A stretch of 64,000 nucleotides of DNA from DAOTXS01 sp034435055 (GCA_034435055.1 DAOTXS010000039.1:124001-188000), one strand, 5' to 3'; positions 42,884 through 52,329 are shown, numbered from the stretch's first letter. The notes: a model not told the origin generated them from the sequence alone. Program-made: numbers and translations.

Positions 42884-45550
42884 ATGTCGCACTCTAATAC
42901 TTTTGGCGCGCGCGCTAAACTTGGCGATTATTTTATTTATCGTTTGGATAAACTTGTCCAAGCCGGCATCGCGCCCAATCTCGATCACCTTCCTTTTTCG
43001 ATCAAGATTTTGCTCGAAGCACTTTTGCGGAACGAGGATGGCTATCTTGTTACCGCCGACGATGTGAAATGTTTAGCGACCTGGGATGCAAAATCGCCGA
43101 CGCCAAGCGAATTACCGTTTATGCCGGCACGCGTCATTATGCAAGATTTCACCGGCGTCCCGTGCGTTGTCGATCTTGCCGCGATGCGCGATGCCGTGAA
43201 ACGCTTGGGGGGTAATCCAAAGAAAATCAATCCTCTCGTGCCAGTCGATTTGGTTATCGATCATTCGGTCCTCGTCGATTTCTTTGGCGATAAATCGGCG
43301 TTGAAGAAAAACGCGAAACTTGAATTTCAACGCAATCGGGAGCGGTATAAATTTTTGCGCTGGGGTGCGCAAGCGTTCAAAAATTTGCGTGTCGTGCCGC
43401 CGGCGACCGGCATCGTGCATCAAGTCAACTTGGAATATCTTGCGCAAGGAGTGTTGACGCGCAAAGATGGCAAATCCAAAGTCTTGTTCCCAGACACCGT
43501 GGTCGGCACCGATTCGCATACGACGATGGTCAATGGTCTCGGCGTGTTGGGCTGGGGCGTTGGTGGGATCGAGGCAGAAGCGGTGATGCTGGGTCAACCG
43601 CTGTACATGGTTACGCCGCAAGTGGTCGGCTTCAAATTGACCGGCAAATTGCGCGAAGGCGTAACTGCTACCGATTTGGTCTTGACCGTAACGCAAATGT
43701 TGCGCAAGAAAGGCGTCGTCGATAAATTTGTCGAATTCTACGGACCCGGCTTGTCGAACATTTCGTTGCCTGACCGCGCGACGATTGGTAATATGGCGCC
43801 CGATTATGGCGCGACGATGGGCTTTTTCCCCACCGACGATGAGACGCTGCGTTATTTGCGCAATACTGGGCGCAAGCAATCGGCGGACTTGCTCGAGGCG
43901 TACGCGAAGAAGCAAGGACTCTATCGTACCGATGCAACGCCCGACCCGGTATTCACCGATACACTCGCGTTGAATCTCGCTGATGTCGAACCATCGCTCG
44001 CGGGACCGAAACGTCCTCAGGATCGCGTTGCCTTGCGCGATTTGAAAACGATGATGCGAAAAGCACTGATCACGCCGGTCAAAGAAGGCGGTTATGGTTT
44101 GGATGAGTCCCAAATCTCAAAGTCCCCATCTCAAATTTCGCATGGCGCGGTTGTGCTTGCGGCGATCACGTCTTGTACGAACACGAGCAATCCATCGGTG
44201 ATGATTGGCGCGGGCTTGCTCGCGAAAAAGGCGGTGCAAGCCGGCTTGCAAGTTCCAGCGCATGTCAAAACTTCGCTCGCGCCCGGTTCCAAAGTTGTAA
44301 CGGCATATCTCGATAAAGCCGGGCTGACGCCATATCTTGAAAAACTAGGATTTTTTACGACAGGTTACGGTTGCACGGTTTGCATTGGCAACAGCGGGCC
44401 ACTGCCGGCGCCGGTCTCCAACGCGATCAACGAAAATAATCTTGTTGCCGCCGCCGTGATTTCCGGCAATCGAAATTTTGAGGGACGTGTCCACGCGCAA
44501 GTCAAAGCGAATTTCCTGGCATCGCCGCCGCTCGTCGTGGCGTACGCGCTCGCCGGCACCACCGACATTAATCTCGATGCTGAGCCGGTTGGCATTGGTA
44601 AAGAGGGCAAACCGGTTTTCCTGCGCGACTTGTGGCCCACGCAAAAAGAAATCGCTGACTTGATGAAACTTATCGATGCGAAAATGTTCAAGACGACGTA
44701 CGCCAATGTCTTTCACGGCAATTCGATGTGGAATGCAATTCCGGTGAGCGGGGGTGAAAGTTTCAAGTGGGATAAGAAATCGACGTACATTCAAGAGCCG
44801 CCGTTTTTTAGCGATTTGAAATTGGAGATCGAGCCGTTGCGTGAAATTCGCGGCGCGCGCGTCCTCGGCATCTTCGGTGACAGCATCACGACCGATCACA
44901 TTTCGCCGGCGGGCGGCATTGCTATGAATTCACCCGCCGCGAAATATCTGATCGAGCGCGGCGTCAAGCCGGCGGATTTCAATCAGTACGGCACGCGGCG
45001 CGGCAATCACGAGGTGATGATGCGCGGCACGTTCGCCAACATTCGGATCAAGAATCTCGTGCTCGGCGGCGAAGAAGGCGGTTACGCGTTGCACTTGCCC
45101 GACGGCGAAAAAATGTCGGCGTACGATGCGGCGATGAAATACAAAACTGAAGGCGTGCCGCTGATTGTAATTGCCGGTAAAGAATATGGCACCGGCTCGT
45201 CGCGCGATTGGGCGGCGAAAGGCACGGCACTGCTCGGCATCAAAGCGGTTATCGCCGAATCGTTTGAGCGCATTCACCGGTCGAATCTCGTGGGGATGGG
45301 AGTCCTGCCGTTGCAATTCAAAGAGGGGCAAAGCGCGAAATCGCTTGGTTTGACCGGACGTGAAAAGTACGATGTCATCGGCATCGATGATCACATCAAG
45401 CCGCGTCAAGAACTGGGGGTGATTGCGACGGATGAGGGAGGACGGAAAATCGAATTCCAAGTTGTCGTTCGTCTCGATACGCCGGTCGATGTCGATTATT
45501 ACAAAAACGGTGGCATCTTGCAAACCGTGTTGCGTGGATTGATGAAATAG
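42884..45550 (+). CDS. acnA: Aconitate hydratase (AcnA type)
   Basis: An 888-residue 4Fe-4S enzyme that interconverts citrate and isocitrate. Cluster ligands are Cys431 (AITSCTNTSNPSVMIGAG) and Cys497/Cys500 (GCTVCIGNSGPL). Other marks are IMQDFTGVPCVVDLAAMRDA, VVGTDSHTTMVNGLGVLGWG, GDSITTDHISPAG and YGTGSSRDWAAKG. Length and motif order fit the IRP/AcnA family, which can also bind RNA when the cluster is lost. Single-gene unit with its own promoter and terminator. Confidence 0.96.
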   Translation: MSHSNTFGARAKLGDYFIYRLDKLVQAGIAPNLDHLPFSIKILLEALLRNEDGYLVTADDVKCLATWDAKSPTPSELPFMPARVIMQDFTGVPCVVDLAAMRDAVKRLGGNPKKINPLVPVDLVIDHSVLVDFFGDKSALKKNAKLEFQRNRERYKFLRWGAQAFKNLRVVPPATGIVHQVNLEYLAQGVLTRKDGKSKVLFPDTVVGTDSHTTMVNGLGVLGWGVGGIEAEAVMLGQPLYMVTPQVVGFKLTGKLREGVTATDLVLTVTQMLRKKGVVDKFVEFYGPGLSNISLPDRATIGNMAPDYGATMGFFPTDDETLRYLRNTGRKQSADLLEAYAKKQGLYRTDATPDPVFTDTLALNLADVEPSLAGPKRPQDRVALRDLKTMMRKALITPVKEGGYGLDESQISKSPSQISHGAVVLAAITSCTNTSNPSVMIGAGLLAKKAVQAGLQVPAHVKTSLAPGSKVVTAYLDKAGLTPYLEKLGFFTTGYGCTVCIGNSGPLPAPVSNAINENNLVAAAVISGNRNFEGRVHAQVKANFLASPPLVVAYALAGTTDINLDAEPVGIGKEGKPVFLRDLWPTQKEIADLMKLIDAKMFKTTYANVFHGNSMWNAIPVSGGESFKWDKKSTYIQEPPFFSDLKLEIEPLREIRGARVLGIFGDSITTDHISPAGGIAMNSPAAKYLIERGVKPADFNQYGTRRGNHEVMMRGTFANIRIKNLVLGGEEGGYALHLPDGEKMSAYDAAMKYKTEGVPLIVIAGKEYGTGSSRDWAAKGTALLGIKAVIAESFERIHRSNLVGMGVLPLQFKEGQSAKSLGLTGREKYDVIGIDDHIKPRQELGVIATDEGGRKIEFQVVVRLDTPVDVDYYKNGGILQTVLRGLMK

Positions 45551-45563
45551 AATTTTTGGTGCC

Positions 45564-45591
45564 GGGGCGAGATTGTCTCGCCCCTTTTTTT
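45564..45591 (+). terminator. Rho-independent terminator of aconitase
   Basis: GGGGCGAGA / TCTCGCCCC with a TTG loop, followed by seven T. Its arms nearly match the terminator at 46934. Confidence 0.95.
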
Positions 45592-45637
45592 CTCGAATGT
45601 AAAACGCGCATTAGAAATTTTTCTAACATTTTCTTGA

Positions 45638-45666
45638 TTGACAACTGTGATTCGATACCATAAAAT
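45638..45666 (+). promoter_or_regulatory. Near-consensus promoter of the DUF4395-thioredoxin operon
   Basis: TTGACA, 17 bases, TAAAAT. The expected +1 (about 45673-45674) coincides with the ATG of the poly-Cys micro-ORF. Confidence 0.85.
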
Positions 45667-45673
45667 AAACTCG

Positions 45674-45766
45674 ATGAGTATGTCGTTCGATAATTTCTTC
45701 TGCTGCACCCGGGGATGCTCGATTTCCCTGCCTCTGCACTGCTTCTGTAGCCGCGCGTCGTCCTGA
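45674..45766 (+). CDS. Poly-Cys leader peptide (30 aa), probably leaderless
   Basis: The frame MSMSFDNFFCCTRGCSISL continues PLHCFCSRASS, then TGA. Five Cys and seven Ser in 30 residues. Its ATG falls at the predicted transcription start, so no ribosome site is needed. In mycobacteria leaderless poly-Cys micro-ORFs act as cysteine-responsive attenuators for sulfur genes, and the gene downstream here is a DUF4395 gene, a family tied to such operons. The stop codon lies in a strong hairpin. Attenuation is inferred. Confidence 0.62.
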   Translation: MSMSFDNFFCCTRGCSISLPLHCFCSRASS

Positions 45767-45923
45767 CGCGCGCGGTATCGTTTGCCGCGCCGTTCGCTGG
45801 CGACGCGAACGCTTTGGATCGCTTGCCAACTTACGTTGCGGTGGGCGTTCCTCCAACGCACTACACTCGATTCTATTTTTCAACTCGAACGTTTTTACGT
45901 GGACGAGTCTGCGGACTGTCCAC
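45751..45923 (+). promoter_or_regulatory. Structured leader with three hairpins after the poly-Cys ORF
   Basis: Hairpin 1 (45751-45775, CCGCGCGTC / GACGCGCGCGG) overlaps the micro-ORF stop. Hairpin 2 is CGTTCGC / GCGAACG (45791-45811). Hairpin 3 is GTGGACGAGTC / GACTGTCCAC (45899-45923). No other gene is visible between 45767 and 45960, so these ~190 bases are leader RNA. Confidence 0.6.
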
Positions 45924-45960
45924 CGGTTTGCATTGCGAAAAAGTGAAAGGATAAATTTCA

Positions 45961-46449
45961 GTGACTAACCAATTTACATCCGTCGATCATTCGGCGTTGC
46001 GCGTGAATCAAGCGGTGATCATCATCCTGCTGATCATTGCGTTTATTGTGAATATCCCCTTGCTCGTTGCGTTCGTTTCGGTCGTGATGTTGCTTGGCGC
46101 TGGAATGCGCCAGCCCGGTTTTAAAATGATCTACAGTCGATTCTTGAAACCGCGTGGTATCGTCAAACCGGACATCATCGCCGATAATCCTCAGCCCCAC
46201 GTGTTTGCGCAAGGAATGGGCGGGGCCGTCTTGTTGATCGGCGTGATTGCATTTGCCTTCGGCGGCGCACTCCTCGGTTGGGTGTTGACGTGGCTCGTCG
46301 TTGCACTTGCCGCGCTCAATCTCTTTGTCGGTTTTTGCGCCGGTTGTTTTGTCTATTACTGGCTTGCCCGGCTTCGCATTCCCGGTTTTGTCGCCCAACC
46401 TATCCCGGGCACCTTTCCCGGGATGCGTCCGCAAGGAAAGGCAAGTTGA
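45961..46449 (+). CDS. DUF4395 membrane protein
   Basis: A 162-residue membrane protein with about four spans (IIILLIIAFIVNIPLLVAFV, GGAVLLIGVIAFAFGGALLG, WLVVALAALNLFVGFCAGC). The end of the last span, NLFVGFCAGCFVYY, is the typical DUF4395 Cys pair. Start is GTG; AAAGGA lies ~9 bases upstream. The gene overlaps the thioredoxin-like gene by TGATG. In other bacteria DUF4395 genes go with sulfurtransferases and thioredoxins, so a thiol or sulfur role is likely. Confidence 0.88.
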   Translation: MTNQFTSVDHSALRVNQAVIIILLIIAFIVNIPLLVAFVSVVMLLGAGMRQPGFKMIYSRFLKPRGIVKPDIIADNPQPHVFAQGMGGAVLLIGVIAFAFGGALLGWVLTWLVVALAALNLFVGFCAGCFVYYWLARLRIPGFVAQPIPGTFPGMRPQGKAS

Positions 46450-46925
46450 TGGACATCTTGTTGCGATTTGGAATCGCGTTACTGGTTATTCTGCTTGCGA
46501 TCATCGCCTATCGACTTGTAACCGCTTGGCGCTTGGCTTGGCTTCGTCGGATGGAACGCAATCCCCTGGTTGGTTTGGGCGGGCGCATCGGCGTGCCAGC
46601 GATTCTGTATTTTACGACGCCGGACTGCGTGCCGTGCAAAACGGTACAAGCCCCGGCAATCGAAATCTTGCAAGCGCAATTTGGCGAACGGTTGCAAGTG
46701 ATCAAAATCGACGCTGCCGAACGCAATGATTTGGCAGATGCGTGGGGTGTTTTGAGTGTACCCACGACGTTCATCATCGACGCGCAAGGACAGCCGCGCC
46801 ACGTCAACAATGGCGTCGCATCCGCCGCAAAACTTCGTCAGCAGTTGCGCGATTTTGCCGACTTGGATGAATCGCTGGAGCAAAGCGTCGCGATCAAATC
46901 GAGAATCAAATTGAACGCGCAATAA
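46449..46925 (+). CDS. Membrane-anchored thioredoxin-like protein
   Basis: A 158-residue protein. One N-terminal span (FGIALLVILLAIIAYRLVTA) is followed by a thioredoxin fold with the active site FTTPDCVPCKTVQAP (Cys60/Cys63) and the cis-Pro loop WGVLSVPTTFIID. It likely passes electrons to or from the Cys pair of the DUF4395 partner. Translationally coupled to it. Confidence 0.92.
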   Translation: MDILLRFGIALLVILLAIIAYRLVTAWRLAWLRRMERNPLVGLGGRIGVPAILYFTTPDCVPCKTVQAPAIEILQAQFGERLQVIKIDAAERNDLADAWGVLSVPTTFIIDAQGQPRHVNNGVASAAKLRQQLRDFADLDESLEQSVAIKSRIKLNAQ

Positions 46926-46933
46926 ATCGATGA

Positions 46934-46966
46934 GGGGCGAGGACAATCTCGCCCCTGATTATTTTT
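46934..46966 (+). terminator. Rho-independent terminator of the DUF4395-thioredoxin operon
   Basis: GGGGCGAG / CTCGCCCC with a six-base loop, then TGATTATTTTTT. Confidence 0.9.
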
Positions 46967-47024
46967 TAACGCCCGCCAAGTGATTTTGTGATAGAATGCC
47001 GGCATCTTTGAGCGAGAGAGTAAA

Positions 47025-49064
47025 ATGTCCAACCGTTTGATTCACGAAACGAGTCCCTATCTGTTGCAACACGCGCACAATCCCGTCGATTGGTATCCGT
47101 GGGGAAGCGAGGCGTTGCAAAAAGCCAAGTCGGAAGACAAACCGATTTTTCTCAGCATCGGTTACGCCGCGTGTCATTGGTGCCACGTGATGGAACACGA
47201 ATCGTTTGAGGATGAAGCGACGGCGACAATGCTCAACGCCAATTTTATCTCGATCAAAGTCGACCGCGAAGAGCGACCCGACCTCGATTCGATTTACATG
47301 GACGCCGTTGTCGCGATGACGGGGCAGGGCGGCTGGCCTATGAGTGTTTTCCTCACGCCTGACGGTGCGCCCTTTTACGGTGGCACGTATTTTCCCAACA
47401 CGCGACGTTACAACATCCCGGCATTCACCGATGTTTTGCGTGCGATCACCGAGGCGTGGAAAAATCGTCGCGGCGATTTGCTCCAGAACAGCGCGCGTCT
47501 GACCGATGCGCTCAAAGGCGATGAACTGCTCGGTCGGCTGGCGAGCGATGACACGTTGGATGTCTCAATACTGAACGAGGCAGTCAACCAGATTCAAAAT
47601 TCGTTCGATGCAGTCAACGGCGGGTGGGGCGGCGCACCCAAATTTCCGCAACCGATGACGATTGAATTTTTGTTGCGCATTTATCTGCGCACGCGCGACG
47701 CGCTCGCGCGCAAGATGATCGTTCAGACGCTCAATAAAATGGCGCGTGGCGGAATGTTCGATCAACTGGGTGGCGGCTTTCATCGCTATTCGACTGACGC
47801 CAACTGGCTGGTGCCGCATTTCGAAAAGATGCTGTACGACAATGCGCAACTCGCGCGCGTTTATTTGCACGCGTGGCAGGTTACCCAAGACGATTTTTAT
47901 CGGCGCGTTACCGAACAAACGCTGGATTACATCATCCGCGAAATGACACATCCGCGCGGCGGCTTTTTCTCCAGTCAAGACGCGGATTCCGAAGGGCATG
48001 AAGGCAAGTTCTACATCTGGCATCTAGACGAGATACGTAAAATTGTTGGCGACGATGCGGCGCTTTTCTTCGATGCGTACGGCGTGACCGAGCGCGGCAA
48101 TTTTGAGGGCGCGACGATTCTCTCGCTTGTGCGCGATGTCGATGTGGTTGCGGCGATGCACAAACTTTCGATTGCCGAAACGCAAACGCGTCTGGAATCC
48201 GCTCGGCAAAAACTTTTCACGCACCGTGAATCGCGCCTGAAACCGGCGCGCGACGACAAAGTGTTGACCGCGTGGAACGGGTTGATGCTTGCGGCGTTGG
48301 CGGAAACCGCGCGTGTGTTGAAACGCGCCGATTATCTTGCCGTCGCAGAACGCAATGCCGCTTTTCTTTTGCGCGAATTGCGCCGCGCGGACGGACGCTT
48401 GCTCCGGTCGTGGAACGCTTCGCGTGGCGACGCGCGATTGAACGCGTATTTGGAAGACTACGCAAACTTGATCGAGGGTTTGCTCGCGTTGTACGAATCG
48501 ACGTTTGATGAACGGTGGTTTAGCGCGGCGCGCGAACTGGCGGACACAATGCTCGCGCATTTCGACGATGAGCGCGGCGGCTTTTTTGATACGAGTGACG
48601 ATCACGAAACTTTACTCACGCGTCCGAAGAGTCTAGACGACAATGCGGTTCCATCCGGCAACGCAATGGCAACTACGGTCTTGCTCAAACTTGCCGCATT
48701 TACCGGCGATCAGCGTTACGCGGATGCCGCCGTACGCGCATTAAGAACCGTTCAGCGCGCGCTCACCGCCGCGCCGCTCGGTTTTGCGCAATGGTTGTCC
48801 GCGCTCGATTTTCTGCTGGCACAGCCAAAAGAAATCGCAATGGTTGGCGATGTGTCAAGCGCAAGTGATTTATTGAAAGTCGTGTACGATGAATATCGAC
48901 CGAATCAAGTTGTGGCAGTGGGTCAGGAAGATTCAGCGATTCCGTTGTTGCGCGGTCGCACGCAGTTGAACGGCAAAGCGACGGCGTACGTCTGTAAACA
49001 TTTCACGTGCCAATTGCCGGTAACCGAGCCGGCAGATTTGGCGAAACAGTTGGAAGGGGTGTAA
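47025..49064 (+). CDS. YyaL/DUF255 thioredoxin-domain protein (SSP411-like)
   Basis: A 679-residue protein. The N-terminal DUF255 thioredoxin-like domain opens MSNRLIHETSPYLLQHAHNP and has GYAACHWCHVMEHESFEDE (Cys50/Cys53). The remaining ~500 residues are an (alpha/alpha)6-barrel like that of N-acylglucosamine epimerases (GGGFHRYSTDANWLVPHFEK, SQDADSEGHEGKFYIW, DDNAVPSGNAM). The reaction is unknown across the family. A TAGAAT box at 46992 precedes it. Its TAA overlaps the next ATG. Confidence 0.94.
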   Translation: MSNRLIHETSPYLLQHAHNPVDWYPWGSEALQKAKSEDKPIFLSIGYAACHWCHVMEHESFEDEATATMLNANFISIKVDREERPDLDSIYMDAVVAMTGQGGWPMSVFLTPDGAPFYGGTYFPNTRRYNIPAFTDVLRAITEAWKNRRGDLLQNSARLTDALKGDELLGRLASDDTLDVSILNEAVNQIQNSFDAVNGGWGGAPKFPQPMTIEFLLRIYLRTRDALARKMIVQTLNKMARGGMFDQLGGGFHRYSTDANWLVPHFEKMLYDNAQLARVYLHAWQVTQDDFYRRVTEQTLDYIIREMTHPRGGFFSSQDADSEGHEGKFYIWHLDEIRKIVGDDAALFFDAYGVTERGNFEGATILSLVRDVDVVAAMHKLSIAETQTRLESARQKLFTHRESRLKPARDDKVLTAWNGLMLAALAETARVLKRADYLAVAERNAAFLLRELRRADGRLLRSWNASRGDARLNAYLEDYANLIEGLLALYESTFDERWFSAARELADTMLAHFDDERGGFFDTSDDHETLLTRPKSLDDNAVPSGNAMATTVLLKLAAFTGDQRYADAAVRALRTVQRALTAAPLGFAQWLSALDFLLAQPKEIAMVGDVSSASDLLKVVYDEYRPNQVVAVGQEDSAIPLLRGRTQLNGKATAYVCKHFTCQLPVTEPADLAKQLEGV

Positions 49065-49513
49065 TGGGGAAACGCGGCGAAGGGTGGTTTATCCTTCAAC
49101 TGGTTCTATTTGCGATCATCTTTTTTGCGCCGACCGTCGCGCCCTTTGGCTTTCCGATTGAACTGCGCGTGTTCGGTGTGGTGATTCTTGGAATCGGCGG
49201 AATTCTGGGGACGCTGGGCTTGTTCAGTCTGGGGACAAATCTTTCGCCGTTTCCCAAGCCAATCGATAATGGACGATTGATAACGCACGGGGCATATCGT
49301 TTCGTCCGCCATCCGATTTATGCCGGCTTGATTCTTGGCACGATTGGATGGAGTCTGTTCATCGGCACACTTCTTGGCTTGGGCTTTGCCGTCATTCTCT
49401 TTATCTTTTTCGATTTGAAATCGCGGCAAGAGGAAATTTGGTTGACGCAAAAATATCCCGCCTATGCCGATTATCAGCGGCAGGTTCGCAAATTGATTCC
49501 GTGGGTCTATTGA
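49064..49513 (+). CDS. Isoprenylcysteine carboxyl methyltransferase-like membrane protein (PEMT/ICMT)
   Basis: A 149-residue, four-span methyltransferase. The SAM-site motif is RLITHGAYRFVRHPIYAGL, then FDLKSRQEEIWLTQKYPAYA with the RxxxEE(x)L core. Bacterial members methylate small or lipid substrates; no prenylated proteins are expected. Start at the TAATG overlap with the YyaL-like gene. Confidence 0.9.
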   Translation: MGKRGEGWFILQLVLFAIIFFAPTVAPFGFPIELRVFGVVILGIGGILGTLGLFSLGTNLSPFPKPIDNGRLITHGAYRFVRHPIYAGLILGTIGWSLFIGTLLGLGFAVILFIFFDLKSRQEEIWLTQKYPAYADYQRQVRKLIPWVY

Positions 49514-49520
49514 AAAAAAC

Positions 49521-49548
49521 GGAGCGACGAATAGTCGCTCCATTTTGT
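49521..49548 (+). terminator. Rho-independent terminator (convergent genes)
   Basis: GGAGCGAC / GTCGCTCC with a five-base loop, ATTTTG after it and a run of A before it, so it can serve both strands. Confidence 0.85.
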
Positions 49549-50565
49549 TTAGCGGAAGAGGATCAGCCCAATAATCCCGATGCTTGTGGCAAAGAGGACT
49601 AGTGCCACAACAAGCCATAGCCAACTATTGGAATGTCCCTTTGCCTTATTCGGCGTTTCAAATTCCAGCGGGTTGGACGACGGAACGACAAGCGGGGAAG
49701 GGCGCGGCTTGACGGCTGGAAAGTTTTCGCGGAATTTTCGAGCGCGTAACCACCACCGGGCTTCTTTTGCGGCGGAATGTTGAGGATTGAGTTTGAGTGC
49801 TTGCTCGATAAAGCCAAGTGCTTGATCGGTGTTCAGCGCGGTACTGCCACGCCAGAACCATGCCTGAGCGTCGTGCGGATTTAATTCGGTTGCGCGTTGA
49901 AATGCCTGATGCGCCGCCGCCAAATCACCGGCTTGCAACGCGACGTGCCCGGCTTCGATTGCCGCCTTTGCATTCAGCAAATCGGATGCCGTAACCGCTG
50001 GCTCGGTTTGCGTTTGCTTTTCCAAAGCCCACGCCAACCCGGCTTTGGCGCGCTCATTGTTCGGCTCTAAGGTCAGAGCTTGTTGCAGACAACTGATGAC
50101 TTCATTCGTGTCGTCGCTCACGCCGCCGCGCCAGAGCCAGCCCTCGACGTTGGTGGGATCCAAGTCTGTCGCGCGGGCGAGCAATCGATGGGCGCTGGCG
50201 CGTTGCCCGATCTCGGCAAGCGTGCGTCCCAAAGCAATCAAGACGGGTGCGTCCGAAATTCCGCAGGATGCGATTCGTTCATCGACCGCGGCATCCAATT
50301 GCAAGCGCGCTTCCCAACTATCGGGAGTGATGGCAAGCGCGTACCCCCAACTGATGATGCGCTCGTCCAACGACGCTGCGGTGTTTGCCATACCCACCCA
50401 ACCGCGCGTGTCTTTGGGATCCAGTTCCACCAGGCGAGCGTAAAACGTGTGCGCGCGCGCAAGATCGCCGATGGCGTGGGAGCGTTCGGCGGTGCGTAAC
50501 ACCGCATCGTAATCTTCCCACGGTGGTTTCCGATTGTTTTTAGCGATGATGACTGGCGCGGGCAT
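49549..50565 (-). CDS. TPR-repeat protein with C-terminal membrane anchor
   Basis: A 338-residue protein. TPR units are visible at ~30-60 (GDLARAHTFYARLVELDPKD), ~120-155 (ASAHRLLARATDLDPTNVEG), ~155-185, ~215-245 (GDLAAAHQAFQRATELNPHD) and ~245-270. A basic/Pro linker leads to a last membrane span (WLWLVVALVLFATSIGIIGL). A scaffold facing the cytoplasm. Last gene of the operon with the HD-GYP and REC proteins. Confidence 0.85.
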   Translation of the reverse strand: MPAPVIIAKNNRKPPWEDYDAVLRTAERSHAIGDLARAHTFYARLVELDPKDTRGWVGMANTAASLDERIISWGYALAITPDSWEARLQLDAAVDERIASCGISDAPVLIALGRTLAEIGQRASAHRLLARATDLDPTNVEGWLWRGGVSDDTNEVISCLQQALTLEPNNERAKAGLAWALEKQTQTEPAVTASDLLNAKAAIEAGHVALQAGDLAAAHQAFQRATELNPHDAQAWFWRGSTALNTDQALGFIEQALKLNPQHSAAKEARWWLRARKFRENFPAVKPRPSPLVVPSSNPLEFETPNKAKGHSNSWLWLVVALVLFATSIGIIGLILFR

Positions 50566-50589
50566 TGTATCGACTTTCTCTCGTCGAAA

Positions 50590-52317
50590 TCAAATCGGGA
50601 TTGGCGAACCGTCACTTTCCAACAATGCTTTCAGACGGCCTTTTTGGTGTGCCGCGATCAAGGCATCGACCACTTGCGGATCGAATTGTGTGCCCCGATG
50701 ACACACAATTTCGTCGACTGCTTCTTGTGCGCTCAAGCCATCGCGGTACGGTCGGCTCGAAGTCATCGCGTCGAATGTGTCAGCGACGGCGAGCAAACGT
50801 CCCTCGATGGGAATGGCGTTACCGGCAAGACCAAAGGGATAGCCCTTGCCGTCGTAGCGTTCCTGATGATAGAGAATGTACGGCAGGATGTTGCTCAAGC
50901 CGCCCACGCCTTTGAGTAATTGCGCGCCGACGATGGGATGCTGTTTCATGAGATTGTATTCTTCGAGCGTCAAATCGTCTGCCTTGTTTAAGATGCGGTC
51001 AGGCATGCCAATTTTGCCAATGTCGTGCAACAGCGCGCCGATTTCCAAGTATTCCATTTGTTCGCGCGACCATCCCAGTTCGCGCGCGATCGCAAGTCCA
51101 ATCGCGGTTACGCGATTGGTATGCCCCGCCGTGTTCGCGTCGCGCGCTTCGACCGCGTTGGCGATGATGCGCACGGTGTCGGCGAAGGCGCGTTTGAGTT
51201 CGGAATACAGTTGAGCGTTGCTCAATGCAATCGCACTTTGCGCGGCGAATGCGCTGAGCAAATCACAATCACTCGTGTCAAACGGCGTGCCGTCCAACTT
51301 GTTCAAGACTTCGAGTACACCAATCGTGCGTCCTTTGGTAATCAACGGTACGCAGAGCAACGATTGCGTGTACGTGGAGGTGGCTAGATCGATTTCGCCA
51401 TAATGACGCGGATCGGCTTTGGCGTCGTTGACGATGAGGGGTTTGCCATCCCGGGCAACGGCGCCGACAATGCCTACGCCCGGCGGTAATCGTTTGTTGA
51501 GCAGTTTCGCGCCGGCGGGACCGTTCACGACGCAAAAGACCAACTCGCGCGTTTGTTCATCGATCAGTAACAGCGAACCGGACTGGACTTGCAACAGTTC
51601 CACCGCTTTGTCGAGAATCGAATGAAGTACGACATCGGCATCCAAACTGCCGGCAAGTTGTTGGCTGACTTGAATCAGATGCTCGGATTGCAGTGCATTG
51701 CGTCGTGCCGTGCGATACCCGCGCGCGTTTTGCAGCGCAATGCCGGCATGTGCGCCCAATGCGGCAACCAGTCGCAAATCGTCCTGGGTGAGGTGCGGTG
51801 TATCGACCGGGCGACTGATGGTGAGCACGCCGATCAACTTTTCGGGTGTGCAGATTGGCACACAAATCGATGAGCCGATGGCTTGCGGTTTGGGAAAGGA
51901 TTTGGGGTACTGGGTGCTTTCCAGCGGGCCAACCAGCAGGAGCGGTTCGCCGTTTTGCGCGACCCACCCCACGATGCCTTCTCCCATGTGAACTTTGGTG
52001 CGCGTCATAATTTCTTTGGAGAGATATTGACTGCGCACCACAAAGAGATAATTCGAGGCATCGTCAAGCAAGAGTAAAGAGCCGGCGTCGCTCTTGACCA
52101 ATTGCATCCCCTTTGCCAAGACGCGGGTGAGTAGCGTTTCCCAATCGACGATGGAACTCAATTCAACGGCGGCGTTGTAGAGTGCTTCTAAATCGTCGAC
52201 GCGGCGGCGCAACACCGCCGCGGCATCCTGAGAGGTTGGAGGTTCAGGGGGCTGAAGCGGTTCGGGCGGATACAATTCATCGTCGAAAGGAGGAGGCAAG
52301 TTTCCTGGCATATCCAC
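50590..52317 (-). CDS. GAF-GAF-HD-GYP phosphodiesterase
   Basis: A 575-residue soluble protein. After a Pro-rich start and a short coil come two GAF domains (~50-200, ~215-365). The HD-GYP domain (~375-565) has GHTNRVTAIGLAIARELGW, LLHDIGKIGMPD (His431-Asp432), HQERYDGKGYPFGL (GYP at 492-494) and ADTFDAMTSSRPYR. HD-GYP proteins hydrolyse cyclic di-GMP or 3',3'-cGAMP; all key residues look present. GAF ligands unknown. Confidence 0.94.
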   Translation of the reverse strand: MDMPGNLPPPFDDELYPPEPLQPPEPPTSQDAAAVLRRRVDDLEALYNAAVELSSIVDWETLLTRVLAKGMQLVKSDAGSLLLLDDASNYLFVVRSQYLSKEIMTRTKVHMGEGIVGWVAQNGEPLLLVGPLESTQYPKSFPKPQAIGSSICVPICTPEKLIGVLTISRPVDTPHLTQDDLRLVAALGAHAGIALQNARGYRTARRNALQSEHLIQVSQQLAGSLDADVVLHSILDKAVELLQVQSGSLLLIDEQTRELVFCVVNGPAGAKLLNKRLPPGVGIVGAVARDGKPLIVNDAKADPRHYGEIDLATSTYTQSLLCVPLITKGRTIGVLEVLNKLDGTPFDTSDCDLLSAFAAQSAIALSNAQLYSELKRAFADTVRIIANAVEARDANTAGHTNRVTAIGLAIARELGWSREQMEYLEIGALLHDIGKIGMPDRILNKADDLTLEEYNLMKQHPIVGAQLLKGVGGLSNILPYILYHQERYDGKGYPFGLAGNAIPIEGRLLAVADTFDAMTSSRPYRDGLSAQEAVDEIVCHRGTQFDPQVVDALIAAHQKGRLKALLESDGSPIPI

Positions 52318-52329
52318 TGTTGGGTGTGT

